A stretch of 45,171 bases of DNA from an uncultured Lachnospiraceae bacterium. Lineage in GTDB: Bacteria > Bacillota > Clostridia > Lachnospirales > Lachnospiraceae. This document shows positions 34,116 to 42,704 of this stretch, piece by piece. Numbering within the stretch: the stretch's first letter is position 1; every line of letters starts with the position of its first letter. The notes under the pieces were generated by a model that was not told the DNA's origin, searched no databases, and saw only the letters and a list, made by a program, of their open reading frames with translations. Where the stretch lies: contig CATOJY010000028.1 in NCBI GenBank assembly GCA_951800685.1, positions 1 to 45,171 on the forward strand, written 5' to 3'. The position numbers were made by a program, and so were the translations under genes.

Positions 34116-35984
34116 ATGCTTTTAGAGAAGATCGAACAGGCAAATGATATTAAGCAGATCGCAGAGAGTGACTACGGTGTATTGGCGCAGGAGATCAGAG
34201 AATTTCTGATCCATTCCATCAGCGAGACAGGGGGGCATCTGGGTTCCAATCTTGGAGCGGTGGAGCTGACTATGGCACTGCATCTTTTTTTGAATCTGCC
34301 GGAGGACAAGATCATATGGGATGTGGGACATCAGTCCTATACTCATAAGATTTTGACAGGCAGAAGAGAGGGGTTTAGCAATCTACGTAAATTCGGTGGG
34401 ATGAGCGGTTTTCCGAAGCGTAAAGAAAGTGAATGTGACTGCTTTGATACAGGGCATAGTTCGACGTCTATCTCTGCTGGGCTGGGTATGGTAAAGGCTA
34501 GAGATATCCAGGGGGGTAGAAACACGATCGTTTCGGTGATCGGTGACGGTTCTTTGACTGGAGGAATGGCATATGAAGCGCTTAATAATGCCTCTCGGTT
34601 GGAAACTAATTTTATTATTGTATTAAATGATAATAACATGTCTATCTCTGAGAACGTGGGTGGTGTATCGAAATATTTGAATAATATCAGAACAGCGGAT
34701 ATGTATCTGGATCTGAAGGAGGGAGTCTACAAGTCTCTTTTAGGCAAATCTTATGGTGATAAAGTGGTGAATCAGATTAGACGTGCAAAGAGCAGTTTCA
34801 AACATCTGGTGGTGCCAGGAATGTTCTTTGAGGATATGGGAATTACTTATCTTGGTCCGGTGGACGGTCATAATATTTCTGCAATGGCGCATCTTCTTGG
34901 AGAGGCTAGGAAAATCAGAGGAGCGGTGCTTCTGCATGTCATCACACAGAAAGGAAAAGGATATGCGCCAGCGGAGCGGCACCCTGCTAGATTCCATGGG
35001 GCGGAGCCATTTGATATTGAGACTGGTATTCCTAGTAAACCCCAGAGTAAAGCCAATTATACAGATATCTTTTCTACGGTTATGTGTAAGCTTGGACAAC
35101 GCGAGGAACAGGTAGTAGCGATCACGGCAGCAATGCCGGATGGTACTGGATTGAAACGATTCCGCAATATGTATCCAGAAAGATTCTTTGATGTGGGGAT
35201 CGCGGAGGAGCACGCTGTGACATTCGCAGCGGGACTTGCGGCCGGAGGACTGAGGCCTATCGTGGCAATTTATTCCTCTTTTTTACAGAGAGCTTATGAT
35301 CAGATTCTACATGATGTATGTCTCCAGAATCTGCCGGTGGTCTTTGCGATTGACAGGGCAGGATTGGTAGGCAGTGATGGGGAAACGCATCAGGGGATTT
35401 TTGACCTTTCTTATCTGTCCTCTATACCGAACATGCATATTATGGCGCCCAAGAATAAATGGGAGCTTTCTGATATGATGAAATTTGCCCTTGCGGCAGC
35501 GATACCGATCGCGATTCGCTATCCGAGGGGAGAAGCTTTTGACGGGCTTAAGGATAATCGTGCGCCCATCGTGTATGGTAAGAGTGAAGCTATTTATGAA
35601 GAAGAAGATATTATTTTATTTGCAGTGGGTAGTATGGTGAAAGTTGCGCTTGTAGTGCGGGAACAGCTTAAGGAGAGAGGTTATTCCTGTTCTTTAGTCA
35701 ATGCCCGGTTCGTAAAACCGATTGATGAAGAGGCAGTCCGCCAGGCTTGTGTGGAGCATAAACTGATTGTGACGATGGAAGAAAACGTGTCCAGTGGCGG
35801 TTATGGAGAGAAAGTCAGGATGTATGTGGATGAAATAGGAGCGGCGGCGCAGGTGCTCAATATAGCGATTCCGGATGAATATGTGGAACATGGTAACGTA
35901 GAGCTTCTCAAGCGTGAAATAGGGATTGATGCAGATTCTATCGTGAAGAAAATTTTGACGCGCTATGTGCCGATTACAGAATAA
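34116..35984 (+). CDS. dxs: 1-deoxy-D-xylulose-5-phosphate synthase
   Basis: A 622-residue thiamine-diphosphate enzyme, first step of the methylerythritol phosphate pathway (pyruvate plus glyceraldehyde 3-phosphate). The TPP motif GDGSLTGGMAYEALNNA with later NDNNMSIS, the GHQSYTHKILTGR active-site segment, and the transketolase-like GIAEEHAVTFAAGLAAGG are intact. ATG34116 follows GGAGGG (34106-34111); ATG34101 precedes that site. Neighbour ispA uses the pathway product. A transketolase C-terminal domain completes the normal length. Confidence 0.96.
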   Translation: MLLEKIEQANDIKQIAESDYGVLAQEIREFLIHSISETGGHLGSNLGAVELTMALHLFLNLPEDKIIWDVGHQSYTHKILTGRREGFSNLRKFGGMSGFPKRKESECDCFDTGHSSTSISAGLGMVKARDIQGGRNTIVSVIGDGSLTGGMAYEALNNASRLETNFIIVLNDNNMSISENVGGVSKYLNNIRTADMYLDLKEGVYKSLLGKSYGDKVVNQIRRAKSSFKHLVVPGMFFEDMGITYLGPVDGHNISAMAHLLGEARKIRGAVLLHVITQKGKGYAPAERHPARFHGAEPFDIETGIPSKPQSKANYTDIFSTVMCKLGQREEQVVAITAAMPDGTGLKRFRNMYPERFFDVGIAEEHAVTFAAGLAAGGLRPIVAIYSSFLQRAYDQILHDVCLQNLPVVFAIDRAGLVGSDGETHQGIFDLSYLSSIPNMHIMAPKNKWELSDMMKFALAAAIPIAIRYPRGEAFDGLKDNRAPIVYGKSEAIYEEEDIILFAVGSMVKVALVVREQLKERGYSCSLVNARFVKPIDEEAVRQACVEHKLIVTMEENVSSGGYGEKVRMYVDEIGAAAQVLNIAIPDEYVEHGNVELLKREIGIDADSIVKKILTRYVPITE

Positions 35985-36068
35985 GAAGAATGTATATTGT
36001 AAGAATGTAAGCTATTTCAGGCGTTTTTGATGAAAATAACAGGAAAGAACAATGGCAGGCAGAAACAG

Positions 36069-36962
36069 ATGAAAGAGAGACTCGATGTCATTCTGGTAAA
36101 ACAAGGACTTGCACCTTCCAGAGAGAAGGCAAAGGCGATTTTGATGGCGGGAAATGTCTTCGTGAATGGGCAGCGGGAAGACAAAGCTGGCACAACATTT
36201 GACGAAAGCAAGATTCATATTGAGGTAAGAGGAAGCAGCCTGAAATATGTAAGCCGGGGTGGACTGAAATTAGAAAAAGCGATGGAACAGTTTCCTATTG
36301 TGCTCTCGCATACAGTCTGTATGGATATCGGTGCTTCTACAGGCGGATTCACGGATTGTATGCTGCAAAACGGCGCAGAACAGGTTTATGCTATTGATGT
36401 GGGACATGGACAGCTGGACTGGAAGCTGCGCAGTGACGAGAGAGTTGTATGCATGGAGAAGACCAATTTCCGGTATGTTCTGCCAGAAGATATTGGTAAA
36501 AAACTTGATTTTGCTTCGGTAGATGTCTCGTTTATTTCCTTGACGAAGATTCTGATCCCTGCCAGAAATCTATTAAAGAGACAGGGGCATATAGTCTGTC
36601 TGATCAAACCCCAATTTGAGGCAGGCAGAGATAAAGTGGGTAAGAAGGGTGTTGTCCGGGATCCTAAAGTGCATGAAGAAGTTATTCGCAAAGTGATGGA
36701 TTACGCGGATCTGATCGGTTTTGAGAACAAAGGTCTTACGTATTCACCGATCAAGGGGCCAGAAGGCAACATAGAGTATCTGCTTTATTTGGAGAAGAGA
36801 AGTGATATTCCTGAGGAGACATTGGAATTATCCGAAGCGTCGGCGGAAAGCCTTCTTCGAGGAATTATAGAGGAAAAGAGCGGCATTGTGCACAGTAGGC
36901 AGATGGAAGAGATGATCAAATCGGTAGTGACTGAGGCACACAGTGCGCTAGATGAGGCATAA
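36069..36962 (+). CDS. tlyA: TlyA family rRNA methyltransferase/S4 protein
   Basis: A 297-residue protein with an N-terminal S4 RNA-binding domain (KERLDVILVKQGLAPSREKAKAILMAGNVFVNGQ) and a FtsJ-like SAM methyltransferase domain (MDIGASTGGFTDCMLQNGA; VSFISLTKILIP; LIKPQFEAGR). TlyA homologues 2'-O-methylate 16S and 23S rRNA cytidines; in Firmicutes the activity is less studied (YqxC). The family start fits ATG36069. ATG36030 is in frame and would add 13 polar residues; neither has a strong ribosome binding site. The gene ends six bases before nadK. Confidence 0.9.
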   Translation: MKERLDVILVKQGLAPSREKAKAILMAGNVFVNGQREDKAGTTFDESKIHIEVRGSSLKYVSRGGLKLEKAMEQFPIVLSHTVCMDIGASTGGFTDCMLQNGAEQVYAIDVGHGQLDWKLRSDERVVCMEKTNFRYVLPEDIGKKLDFASVDVSFISLTKILIPARNLLKRQGHIVCLIKPQFEAGRDKVGKKGVVRDPKVHEEVIRKVMDYADLIGFENKGLTYSPIKGPEGNIEYLLYLEKRSDIPEETLELSEASAESLLRGIIEEKSGIVHSRQMEEMIKSVVTEAHSALDEA

Positions 36963-36968
36963 TGATAA

Positions 36969-37814
36969 ATGAAGCGTTTTTATCTGATCGCAAATGAGGT
37001 GAAAGATCCTGAAGGATTCTATACTGAAAAGATAACTGCATATCTGAAATCACATGGGGCGTCAGTGACCAATGTAGATAACACAAGTTTGTTTTCAGAA
37101 GAGCATCTGATCAAAATGCAGAGACAGGACGAAACGGTATGTTTAGTGCTTGGCGGAGATGGTACGGTTCTGCGAGCTGCCAGGAATATGATGGATATGG
37201 ATATCCCGCTATTAGGTATTAATCTCGGTACATTGGGATATCTGGCAGAAGTTGAGATTGCGGCGATCGAGGAAGCATTGGATAAACTGTTGGAGAACCG
37301 GTTCGTAAGAGAAGAGAGGATGATGTTAGTCGGACAGGTTCAGAAGCAGGGGAATGGGGAAGAGAACTTTGCTTTGAATGATATTGTGATATCCAGATGT
37401 GGGTCTCTGCAGGTTCTATCGTTTCATATTTATGTAAATGGGCAGTTTCTGAACAGTTACAGTGCTGATGGGGTGATCGTGGCGACACCAACGGGTTCTA
37501 CTGGCTATAACATGTCTGCAGGCGGTCCGATCGTGGAACCATCGGCGAAGCTTCTTTTGATGACTCCGATTTGTCCCCATACTTTGAATACAAGAAGCAT
37601 CGTACTGGCGCCAGATGATGAGATCAGGATTGAGCTCCCAGAAGGAAAGGACGGGCGGATGCAGATGGTGGAGGCGAGTTTTGATGGAAGTTACCAGGTT
37701 CGACTGCAGACAGGGGACAGTGTTGTTGTACATAGGGCGGATAAGACGACAGGGATTCTTAAATTAAATACAGAAAGTTTTCTGACGGTATTACATAAGA
37801 AAATGAGCGAATAG
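36969..37814 (+). CDS. nadK: NAD kinase
   Basis: A 281-residue ATP-NAD kinase that makes NADP. GGDGTVLRAARN (diphosphate-binding and catalytic Asp), GINLGTLGYLAE, FALNDIVISR and the later TPTGSTGYNMSAGGPIV are all present. Typical length. It lies between tlyA and argR, the normal clostridial order. Confidence 0.95.
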   Translation: MKRFYLIANEVKDPEGFYTEKITAYLKSHGASVTNVDNTSLFSEEHLIKMQRQDETVCLVLGGDGTVLRAARNMMDMDIPLLGINLGTLGYLAEVEIAAIEEALDKLLENRFVREERMMLVGQVQKQGNGEENFALNDIVISRCGSLQVLSFHIYVNGQFLNSYSADGVIVATPTGSTGYNMSAGGPIVEPSAKLLLMTPICPHTLNTRSIVLAPDDEIRIELPEGKDGRMQMVEASFDGSYQVRLQTGDSVVVHRADKTTGILKLNTESFLTVLHKKMSE

Positions 37815-37852
37815 AAGAAAAGAATTGGGACAGGTAATGAGATAACAGGGAT

Positions 37853-38305
37853 ATGAAAAAGAAAAGACACGAAAAAATAATTGAATTGATCGGACAATAT
37901 GAGATCGAAACACAGGAGGAACTGGCTGACAGACTGCGGGATGCGGGATATCAGGTAACACAGGCCACAGTGTCGCGTGACATCAGGGAATTGAAGTTAT
38001 CGAAAATCTCCAGTGGAAGTGGAAGGCAGAAATATATTGCGTTTACGCGGGATGAAACACATTTAGGGGATAAGTATATCAGGGTACTGCGGGAAGGGTA
38101 TGTATCTATGGAGCTGGCTCAGAATCTGCTGGTCATGAAGACGGTGTCGGGTATGGCGATGGCTGTGGCGGCAGCCGTGGATGCATTGAAGCTGGATGAG
38201 ATTGTCGGCTGTATTGCAGGAGATAACACGATTATGATGGCTATGCGCAGCGAAACTGCAGCAGTACAGGTTATGGATATATTAAGAAGAATGATAGAAC
38301 AATAA
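37853..38305 (+). CDS. argR: Arginine repressor ArgR/AhrC
   Basis: A 150-residue arginine-responsive regulator. The N-terminal winged helix has EELADRLRDAGYQVTQATVSRDIRELKL. The C-terminal oligomerisation/arginine-binding domain contains AAAVDALKLDEIVGCIAGDNTIMMAMRS. The conserved Ala/Asp pair for arginine contact (GDNT) is present. No arginine biosynthesis genes are nearby; this tlyA-nadK-argR-recN linkage is a conserved genome context and not an arginine operon. Confidence 0.93.
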   Translation: MKKKRHEKIIELIGQYEIETQEELADRLRDAGYQVTQATVSRDIRELKLSKISSGSGRQKYIAFTRDETHLGDKYIRVLREGYVSMELAQNLLVMKTVSGMAMAVAAAVDALKLDEIVGCIAGDNTIMMAMRSETAAVQVMDILRRMIEQ

Positions 38306-38431
38306 TGGATAACAGTGTGATAGTACGTTTCTTAGGAAGCAGCTTAAGATACTGGTAATTATGTATTTGCATGGCCGCTTATGATGAGCAGTAGTGCCCG
38401 GAGAGAATACATAAGAGGTGAAAAGGAAAGA

Positions 38432-40114
38432 ATGTTACAAAGTTTACATGTAAAAAATCTGGCATTGATCGATGAGGTCGAGGTTAATTTCGGGGAAGGT
38501 TTGAATATCCTTACCGGTGAAACAGGTGCGGGAAAATCCATTATTATCGGATCGATCAATCTTGCATTGGGGGCTAAGGCAGATAAAGAGCTGATTCGGA
38601 CAGGTGCAGAGTATGCACTGGTGGAATTGGTCTTTACAGTAGACCAGCCGCAGCAGCGTAAGGATATCCAGGCATTAGAGCTTCCCATAGAAGATGGGGA
38701 AGTCATCCTGCAACGAAAGATTATGACAAACCGCAGTACCTGTAAGGTGTGCGGTGAGACTGTGACGGCCAGACAGTTAAAGCAAGTAGCGGAGATATTG
38801 ATCGATATTCACGGACAGCATGAGCACCAGTCCCTGTTACAGCCAGCGAAGCAGTTGGAGATTCTGGACGCTTATGCTGGAGAGGAATTGTTTCCCCATA
38901 AGGAAGCCTTGAAGAGCATCTATGACCAATATCGGAAAGCTGTCGCAGAGCTATCCCATAACGAGGTGGATGAAGAGACAAGGAAGAGAGAGGCGGCTTT
39001 AGCAGAATTTGAATGCCAGGAGATAGAAGAGGCGGCACTTATGCTGGGAGAAGACGAAGAAGTTGAGCAAACTTATCAGAAACTTGTGAATGGGCAGAAG
39101 ATCCGGGATGCAGTCAGTCTTGCGCATGTGTTGTGTGGATACGAGGACGGTGGGACTGGAGCAAATTTGGGAAGGGCGCTTCGAGAAATCAGGTCAGTAT
39201 CTGCTTATGATGAGGCGTTGCAGGAGTTTGAACAGCAGTTATTGGATCTTGACAGTCTGCTTAATGATTATAACCGGAGTGTGGCAGATTATTTGTCAGA
39301 GCTGGAATTTGACGGAGCGCTTTTTGACCACACGGAGAAGCGTTTAAACCTGCTCAATCATTTAAAATCGAAATATGGCAATACGATAGATGAGATTCTT
39401 GCCTATAAGGAACGGGCGGAGAGTACATTGGAAAAGTATCAGGACTATGATGCCTATTGTATGGAATTGACCCAGCGGACAGATAAATTGAAAGAGGAGG
39501 CAGTTGCGGTTTGTGCTGAAATATCGGCTATCCGCAGGAAAAATGCAAAGAGGCTTTCAGAGGAAATGAGGAAAGCGCTTGTTGATCTTAATTTCCAGGA
39601 AGTTGCATTCGAGATTGAAGTTACATCGATGGAGGAGCTGGTCAGCGGTAATGGATTTGACAAGGTAAGTTTCCTGATTTCTACAAACACAGGAGAACAG
39701 CCTAGGGGACTGTCCCAGGTGGCAAGCGGCGGGGAGCTGTCAAGAATTATGCTGGCGCTCAAAACAGTGTTGGCGGACAAGGATGCGATTGAGACACTTA
39801 TTTTTGATGAGATTGATACTGGTATCAGTGGGAAAACAGCTTGGAAGGTCTCAGAAAAAATGGGAATTCTTGGAAAAGGACATCAACTGATCTGTATTAC
39901 GCATCTTCCGCAGATTGCGGCAATGGCTGACCGGCATTTCTGTATTGAAAAGAAGGTGGAAGAAAAGCGTTCTGTCACTGAGATCAGAAAACTTACGGAG
40001 GAGGAAAGCGTTGCGGAGCTGGCAAGAATGCTTGGAAGTGATAGTATCACAGAAAATGTTATGAACAATGCGAGAGAAATGAAAGATTTGGCAAGAAAAA
40101 CAAAACAATCTTAA
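38432..40114 (+). CDS. recN: DNA repair protein RecN
   Basis: A 560-residue SMC-like ATPase for double-strand-break repair. The start MLQSLHVKNLALIDEVEVNFGEGLNILTGETGAGKS includes Walker A. Two coiled-coil halves flank the centre, and the C-terminal part has QVASGGELSRIMLALK (signature) and FDEIDTGISGKTA (Walker B). ATG38432 after AAAAGGAAAG is the start; the frame is open to 38381. A terminator follows, so recN ends the long operon. Confidence 0.96.
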   Translation: MLQSLHVKNLALIDEVEVNFGEGLNILTGETGAGKSIIIGSINLALGAKADKELIRTGAEYALVELVFTVDQPQQRKDIQALELPIEDGEVILQRKIMTNRSTCKVCGETVTARQLKQVAEILIDIHGQHEHQSLLQPAKQLEILDAYAGEELFPHKEALKSIYDQYRKAVAELSHNEVDEETRKREAALAEFECQEIEEAALMLGEDEEVEQTYQKLVNGQKIRDAVSLAHVLCGYEDGGTGANLGRALREIRSVSAYDEALQEFEQQLLDLDSLLNDYNRSVADYLSELEFDGALFDHTEKRLNLLNHLKSKYGNTIDEILAYKERAESTLEKYQDYDAYCMELTQRTDKLKEEAVAVCAEISAIRRKNAKRLSEEMRKALVDLNFQEVAFEIEVTSMEELVSGNGFDKVSFLISTNTGEQPRGLSQVASGGELSRIMLALKTVLADKDAIETLIFDEIDTGISGKTAWKVSEKMGILGKGHQLICITHLPQIAAMADRHFCIEKKVEEKRSVTEIRKLTEEESVAELARMLGSDSITENVMNNAREMKDLARKTKQS

Positions 40115-40143
40115 ATTAAAATCGAATATTTTTCACATACTAG

Positions 40144-40172
40144 AAAGGACATGCTTAGCGTATGTCCTTTTT
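40144..40172 (+). terminator. Terminator after recN
   Basis: AAAGGACATGC (40144-40154) pairs with GTATGTCCTTT (40160-40170) over 11 bp with one G-U, loop TTAGC, followed by TTTTT (40168-40172). It separates recN from spoIVB, which therefore needs its own promoter. Confidence 0.88.
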
Positions 40173-40200
40173 CGATTGTTAAAAAGACTGAGAGAAAGGC

Positions 40201-41565
40201 GTGGTTATAAAATTGGACAGATTAATCGAGATGACAGAACAGCAGGAGAGAATATACAGAAATTTTCTATATCTAGTGCTCGCCGTAGCATTGATTGCAC
40301 TTACGGTGACAGTATATCTTACCTATTGGAATAAAATTCCGTCTACTATTAAAATACGTGCTGGAGTAGAACAGGAGTTAGACTTTCGGGTTCCAGTTTC
40401 GGGAGAAATCTATCGTGTCAGGGGAAGTGACTCAGCGCCTGCTTCTTCTCTGACAGGCGCAAAAGGCAGTGAAGAACCAAAACAAGCTGTGGAGAGTGTG
40501 TCGGCTCGCGTAGAAAGTATACCTGTAAATTTTGCACATACAGTGAAAGTTAGGGCGAATGAGATAGATACTTACCAGATGGATTTGAAGTTATTTGGGA
40601 TCATTCCGTATAAAAACGTAGATGTAGAAGTGATACAGGATAAACTGCTGATTCCCTCTGGAATACCGATTGGTATCTATGTGAAGACAAGCGGTGTGCT
40701 TGTAGTTGGGATTGGTGAATTTGAAAACAGCGGAGGCAAGAAGGTATCTCCGGCAAAATATGCCCTTCAAAAAGGTGACTATATTTTGAAAGTAAATGAT
40801 GAAGAGATGGAGAATAAGAAACACTTTATTAGAACGGTAGAGGCGTCTGAAGGGAAAGATATGGTACTTACGATCAAACGCAACGGAGAAGTAACAGATG
40901 TTATGGTAACACCGGATATGAATCAAAATCAAGAGTGGAAGATGGGAATCTGGATCAGAGATAACGCACAGGGAATTGGGACAATGACTTATGAGGATAC
41001 AGACAGTTCTTTCGGAGCGTTGGGACATGGTATTAACGATGTAGACACTTCTATTCTGATGAATTTGGAGGAAGGCACGCTTTACAGAACGGAAATCGTT
41101 GGAATCACAAGAGGATCCAATGGAAGCCCTGGAGAGTTGACAGGCTATATCGAGTACGATAGCGATAATGTGATCGGAGAGATCACAGAGAACACAGAAG
41201 AGGGAATCTTTGGGGTATGTGATGAAGAAGTGGAGAAGGAATCAGTCTTTGAGCCAATTCCCATTGCCTTGAAGCAAGAGATTGCGTTGGGACCGGCACA
41301 GATCATTTGTTCCGTTACGGGAGAACCAGAGTTTTACGATGTGGAGATTGTAGAGGTAAATCTGGACCGGGAAAATATTAATAGGGGAATTGTTGTGCAG
41401 GTGGTGGATGAGAAGCTTCTGACGCTGACTGGCGGGATCATACAGGGAATGAGTGGAAGTCCTATTATTCAGAACGGTAAGCTGGTGGGGGCGGTGACAC
41501 ATGTACTAGTACAGGATTCTACAAGGGGGTATGGGATTTTTATTGAGGAGATGCTGAGCCATTAA
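40201..41565 (+). CDS. spoIVB: SpoIVB peptidase
   Basis: A 454-residue forespore-secreted serine peptidase that signals pro-sigma-K activation across the forespore membranes. A transmembrane/signal helix is at residues about 22-41. A PDZ domain lies at about 165-240 (KYALQKGDYILKVNDEEM). The S55 peptidase domain has His276 (LGHGIND), Asp403 (VVDEKLL) and the nucleophile Ser418 in GMSGSPII. The spacings (142 and 15 residues to Ser) match those I recall for Bacillus SpoIVB. GTG40201 is the start. The usual neighbour spo0A is not found downstream. Confidence 0.95.
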   Translation: MVIKLDRLIEMTEQQERIYRNFLYLVLAVALIALTVTVYLTYWNKIPSTIKIRAGVEQELDFRVPVSGEIYRVRGSDSAPASSLTGAKGSEEPKQAVESVSARVESIPVNFAHTVKVRANEIDTYQMDLKLFGIIPYKNVDVEVIQDKLLIPSGIPIGIYVKTSGVLVVGIGEFENSGGKKVSPAKYALQKGDYILKVNDEEMENKKHFIRTVEASEGKDMVLTIKRNGEVTDVMVTPDMNQNQEWKMGIWIRDNAQGIGTMTYEDTDSSFGALGHGINDVDTSILMNLEEGTLYRTEIVGITRGSNGSPGELTGYIEYDSDNVIGEITENTEEGIFGVCDEEVEKESVFEPIPIALKQEIALGPAQIICSVTGEPEFYDVEIVEVNLDRENINRGIVVQVVDEKLLTLTGGIIQGMSGSPIIQNGKLVGAVTHVLVQDSTRGYGIFIEEMLSH

Positions 41566-41688
41566 TAATCCAGGATTTTCTGCTGTTAATTTTGAAGAAT
41601 GGGCTTAATCAATATAAAATAACCGCGAACCGGTTAGAAAGCGCTAAAAATTTGGTTACTATATATTCTGTATGTTTTGCCTGTGTAT

Positions 41689-41697
41689 TGCTATGAT
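41689..41697 (+). promoter_or_regulatory. Extended -10 element before the XRE regulator
   Basis: TGC-TATGAT (41689-41697) fits an extended -10, but no -35 element lies 17 bases upstream. A short palindrome AACCGGTT (41628-41635), nested in AACCG-cgaac-CGGTT, lies about 60 bases upstream and could be an operator. Confidence 0.33.
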
Positions 41698-41720
41698 TTT
41701 CTATAGGGAGGTGGAAAATC

Positions 41721-42056
41721 ATGGATGATTACAGGAAAGAAGCAAACATTCAGGTGGGAAAGCGTCTGCGGGAAGCCAGAAATAACCTTGGCCGGACACA
41801 GGCAGAAATTGCGGTATCACTCGGCGTATCAGAGGAGCATTACCGGAAATATGAATCGGGTGCTACTGGATTGTCGGCAGATAAGCTACTGATCTTGTAC
41901 CACGAGTACGGGATCGATCCCACCTATCTGATCACAGGTGCCTGTCTGAAAAAGGATTTTGATGTGGATTATTACATAGCCAATTGTAATAAGGAGCAGA
42001 AAGATGCTTTCATGGACAGGGTGATTGCCTATATGTTGCGCATGATAAAGAAATAG
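41721..42056 (+). CDS. XRE-family helix-turn-helix regulator
   Basis: A 111-residue protein with a Cro/C1-type HTH at about residues 12-66 (VGKRLREARNNLGRTQAEIAVSLGVSEEHYRKYESGATGLSADKLLILYHEYGIDPTYLI). The C-terminal 40 residues are a short helical tail rich in Lys. AGGGAGGTGG precedes ATG41721. It occupies the site directly downstream of spoIVB, where spo0A is found in most Clostridia. What it regulates is not known; its own upstream palindrome or the opposite-strand Spo0A_C-like gene are candidates. Confidence 0.88.
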   Translation: MDDYRKEANIQVGKRLREARNNLGRTQAEIAVSLGVSEEHYRKYESGATGLSADKLLILYHEYGIDPTYLITGACLKKDFDVDYYIANCNKEQKDAFMDRVIAYMLRMIKK

Positions 42057-42137
42057 TGTTTGTTATTCTAAAAATGTAGTTATATAACTTTTATCCATCG
42101 CGGTAAGAGTTATCACTGATTTTATGAGATTTATCCG

Positions 42138-42178
42138 GGTAAGAGCAGGACAATTTGTAAAAATGTTCTGCTCTTACC
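42138..42178. terminator. Long hairpin between convergent genes
   Basis: GGTAAGAGCAGGACA (42138-42152) pairs with TGTTCTGCTCTTACC (42164-42178) over 15 bp with one G-U. It lies between the XRE gene and the convergent small gene ending at 42182. T-runs after the stem are poor on both strands, so it is probably but not certainly a shared terminator. Confidence 0.6.
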
Positions 42179-42181
42179 TTG

Positions 42182-42415
42182 TTATGGCCGCGCAGCCATT
42201 CGGGTCACGATGAAGTCAATGATCTCTTCGACCGTAGGGCTCTCACCCTCGCAGGGAATCATTTTCCAAAAATTCTGAATCTTAGGATCCTTGCTTTTTA
42301 GAGCGAGGGAAACGGCGTATGCGATTTCATTTCTGACTTCATTCTCTGTGATTCCTTCCTGCTTTGCGATGGTACGTAAATGTTCAGAGATTTTTTCTTT
42401 TTTTTCTGGATTCAT
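42182..42415 (-). CDS. Small protein resembling part of the Spo0A DNA-binding domain
   Basis: A 77-residue soluble protein. The run IAKQEGITENEVRNEIAYAVSLAL can be laid over the IAKKYxTTxSRVERAIRHAIEVAW recognition-helix region of Spo0A. The later IPCEGESPTVEEIIDFIV aligns with the KGKPTNSEFIA end of the same domain. It lacks the receiver domain and the first part of the Spo0A effector domain. Similar small proteins are annotated in Lachnospiraceae as Spo0A C-terminal-domain proteins. The Arg residues of Spo0A that contact DNA (RVERAIRH) are mostly replaced (EVRNEIAY), so DNA binding at 0A boxes is doubtful. Minus strand, GGAAAGG before ATG42415. Confidence 0.65.
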   Translation of the reverse strand: MNPEKKEKISEHLRTIAKQEGITENEVRNEIAYAVSLALKSKDPKIQNFWKMIPCEGESPTVEEIIDFIVTRMAARP

Positions 42416-42588
42416 ATTTTTTCCTTTCCGCGCCCATACCTTTCAGGGCTAATCTTATCATACAACATTAACGTGTCCTTGTAAGTATTTTCTATAGTTG
42501 TAAATGGATTTTTGTTATTTTGATGTGCAATAGTACGAGAAAAACATTAAAAAATTCTGAAACAGAAGAGTGTGAATCAGGAAAAAAG

Positions 42589-42617
42589 TTGAGGGCCGCA
42601 TTTTTTTGGTATATAAT
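42589..42617 (+). promoter_or_regulatory. Sigma-A promoter of the zinc dehydrogenase gene
   Basis: TTGAGG (42589-42594), a 17-base spacer and a perfect TATAAT (42612-42617) lie 88 bases before the start codon. The rest of the 289-base gap 42416-42704 shows nothing else I can name. Confidence 0.68.
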
Positions 42618-42704
42618 AAAAAAACTGTAATTGAGCGAGAAGACAAATGTTGAGGCTGGTACCCAGATATGGGGGCCAGAGTAGGAAAAGGAGGAAAGTA
42701 TACG

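Noticed and set aside
40124..40142. Sigma-G-like promoter GAATA ... CATACTA before spoIVB
   Set aside because: The spacing between the two elements is only seven bases instead of about 17, and the -10 part overlaps the recN terminator.
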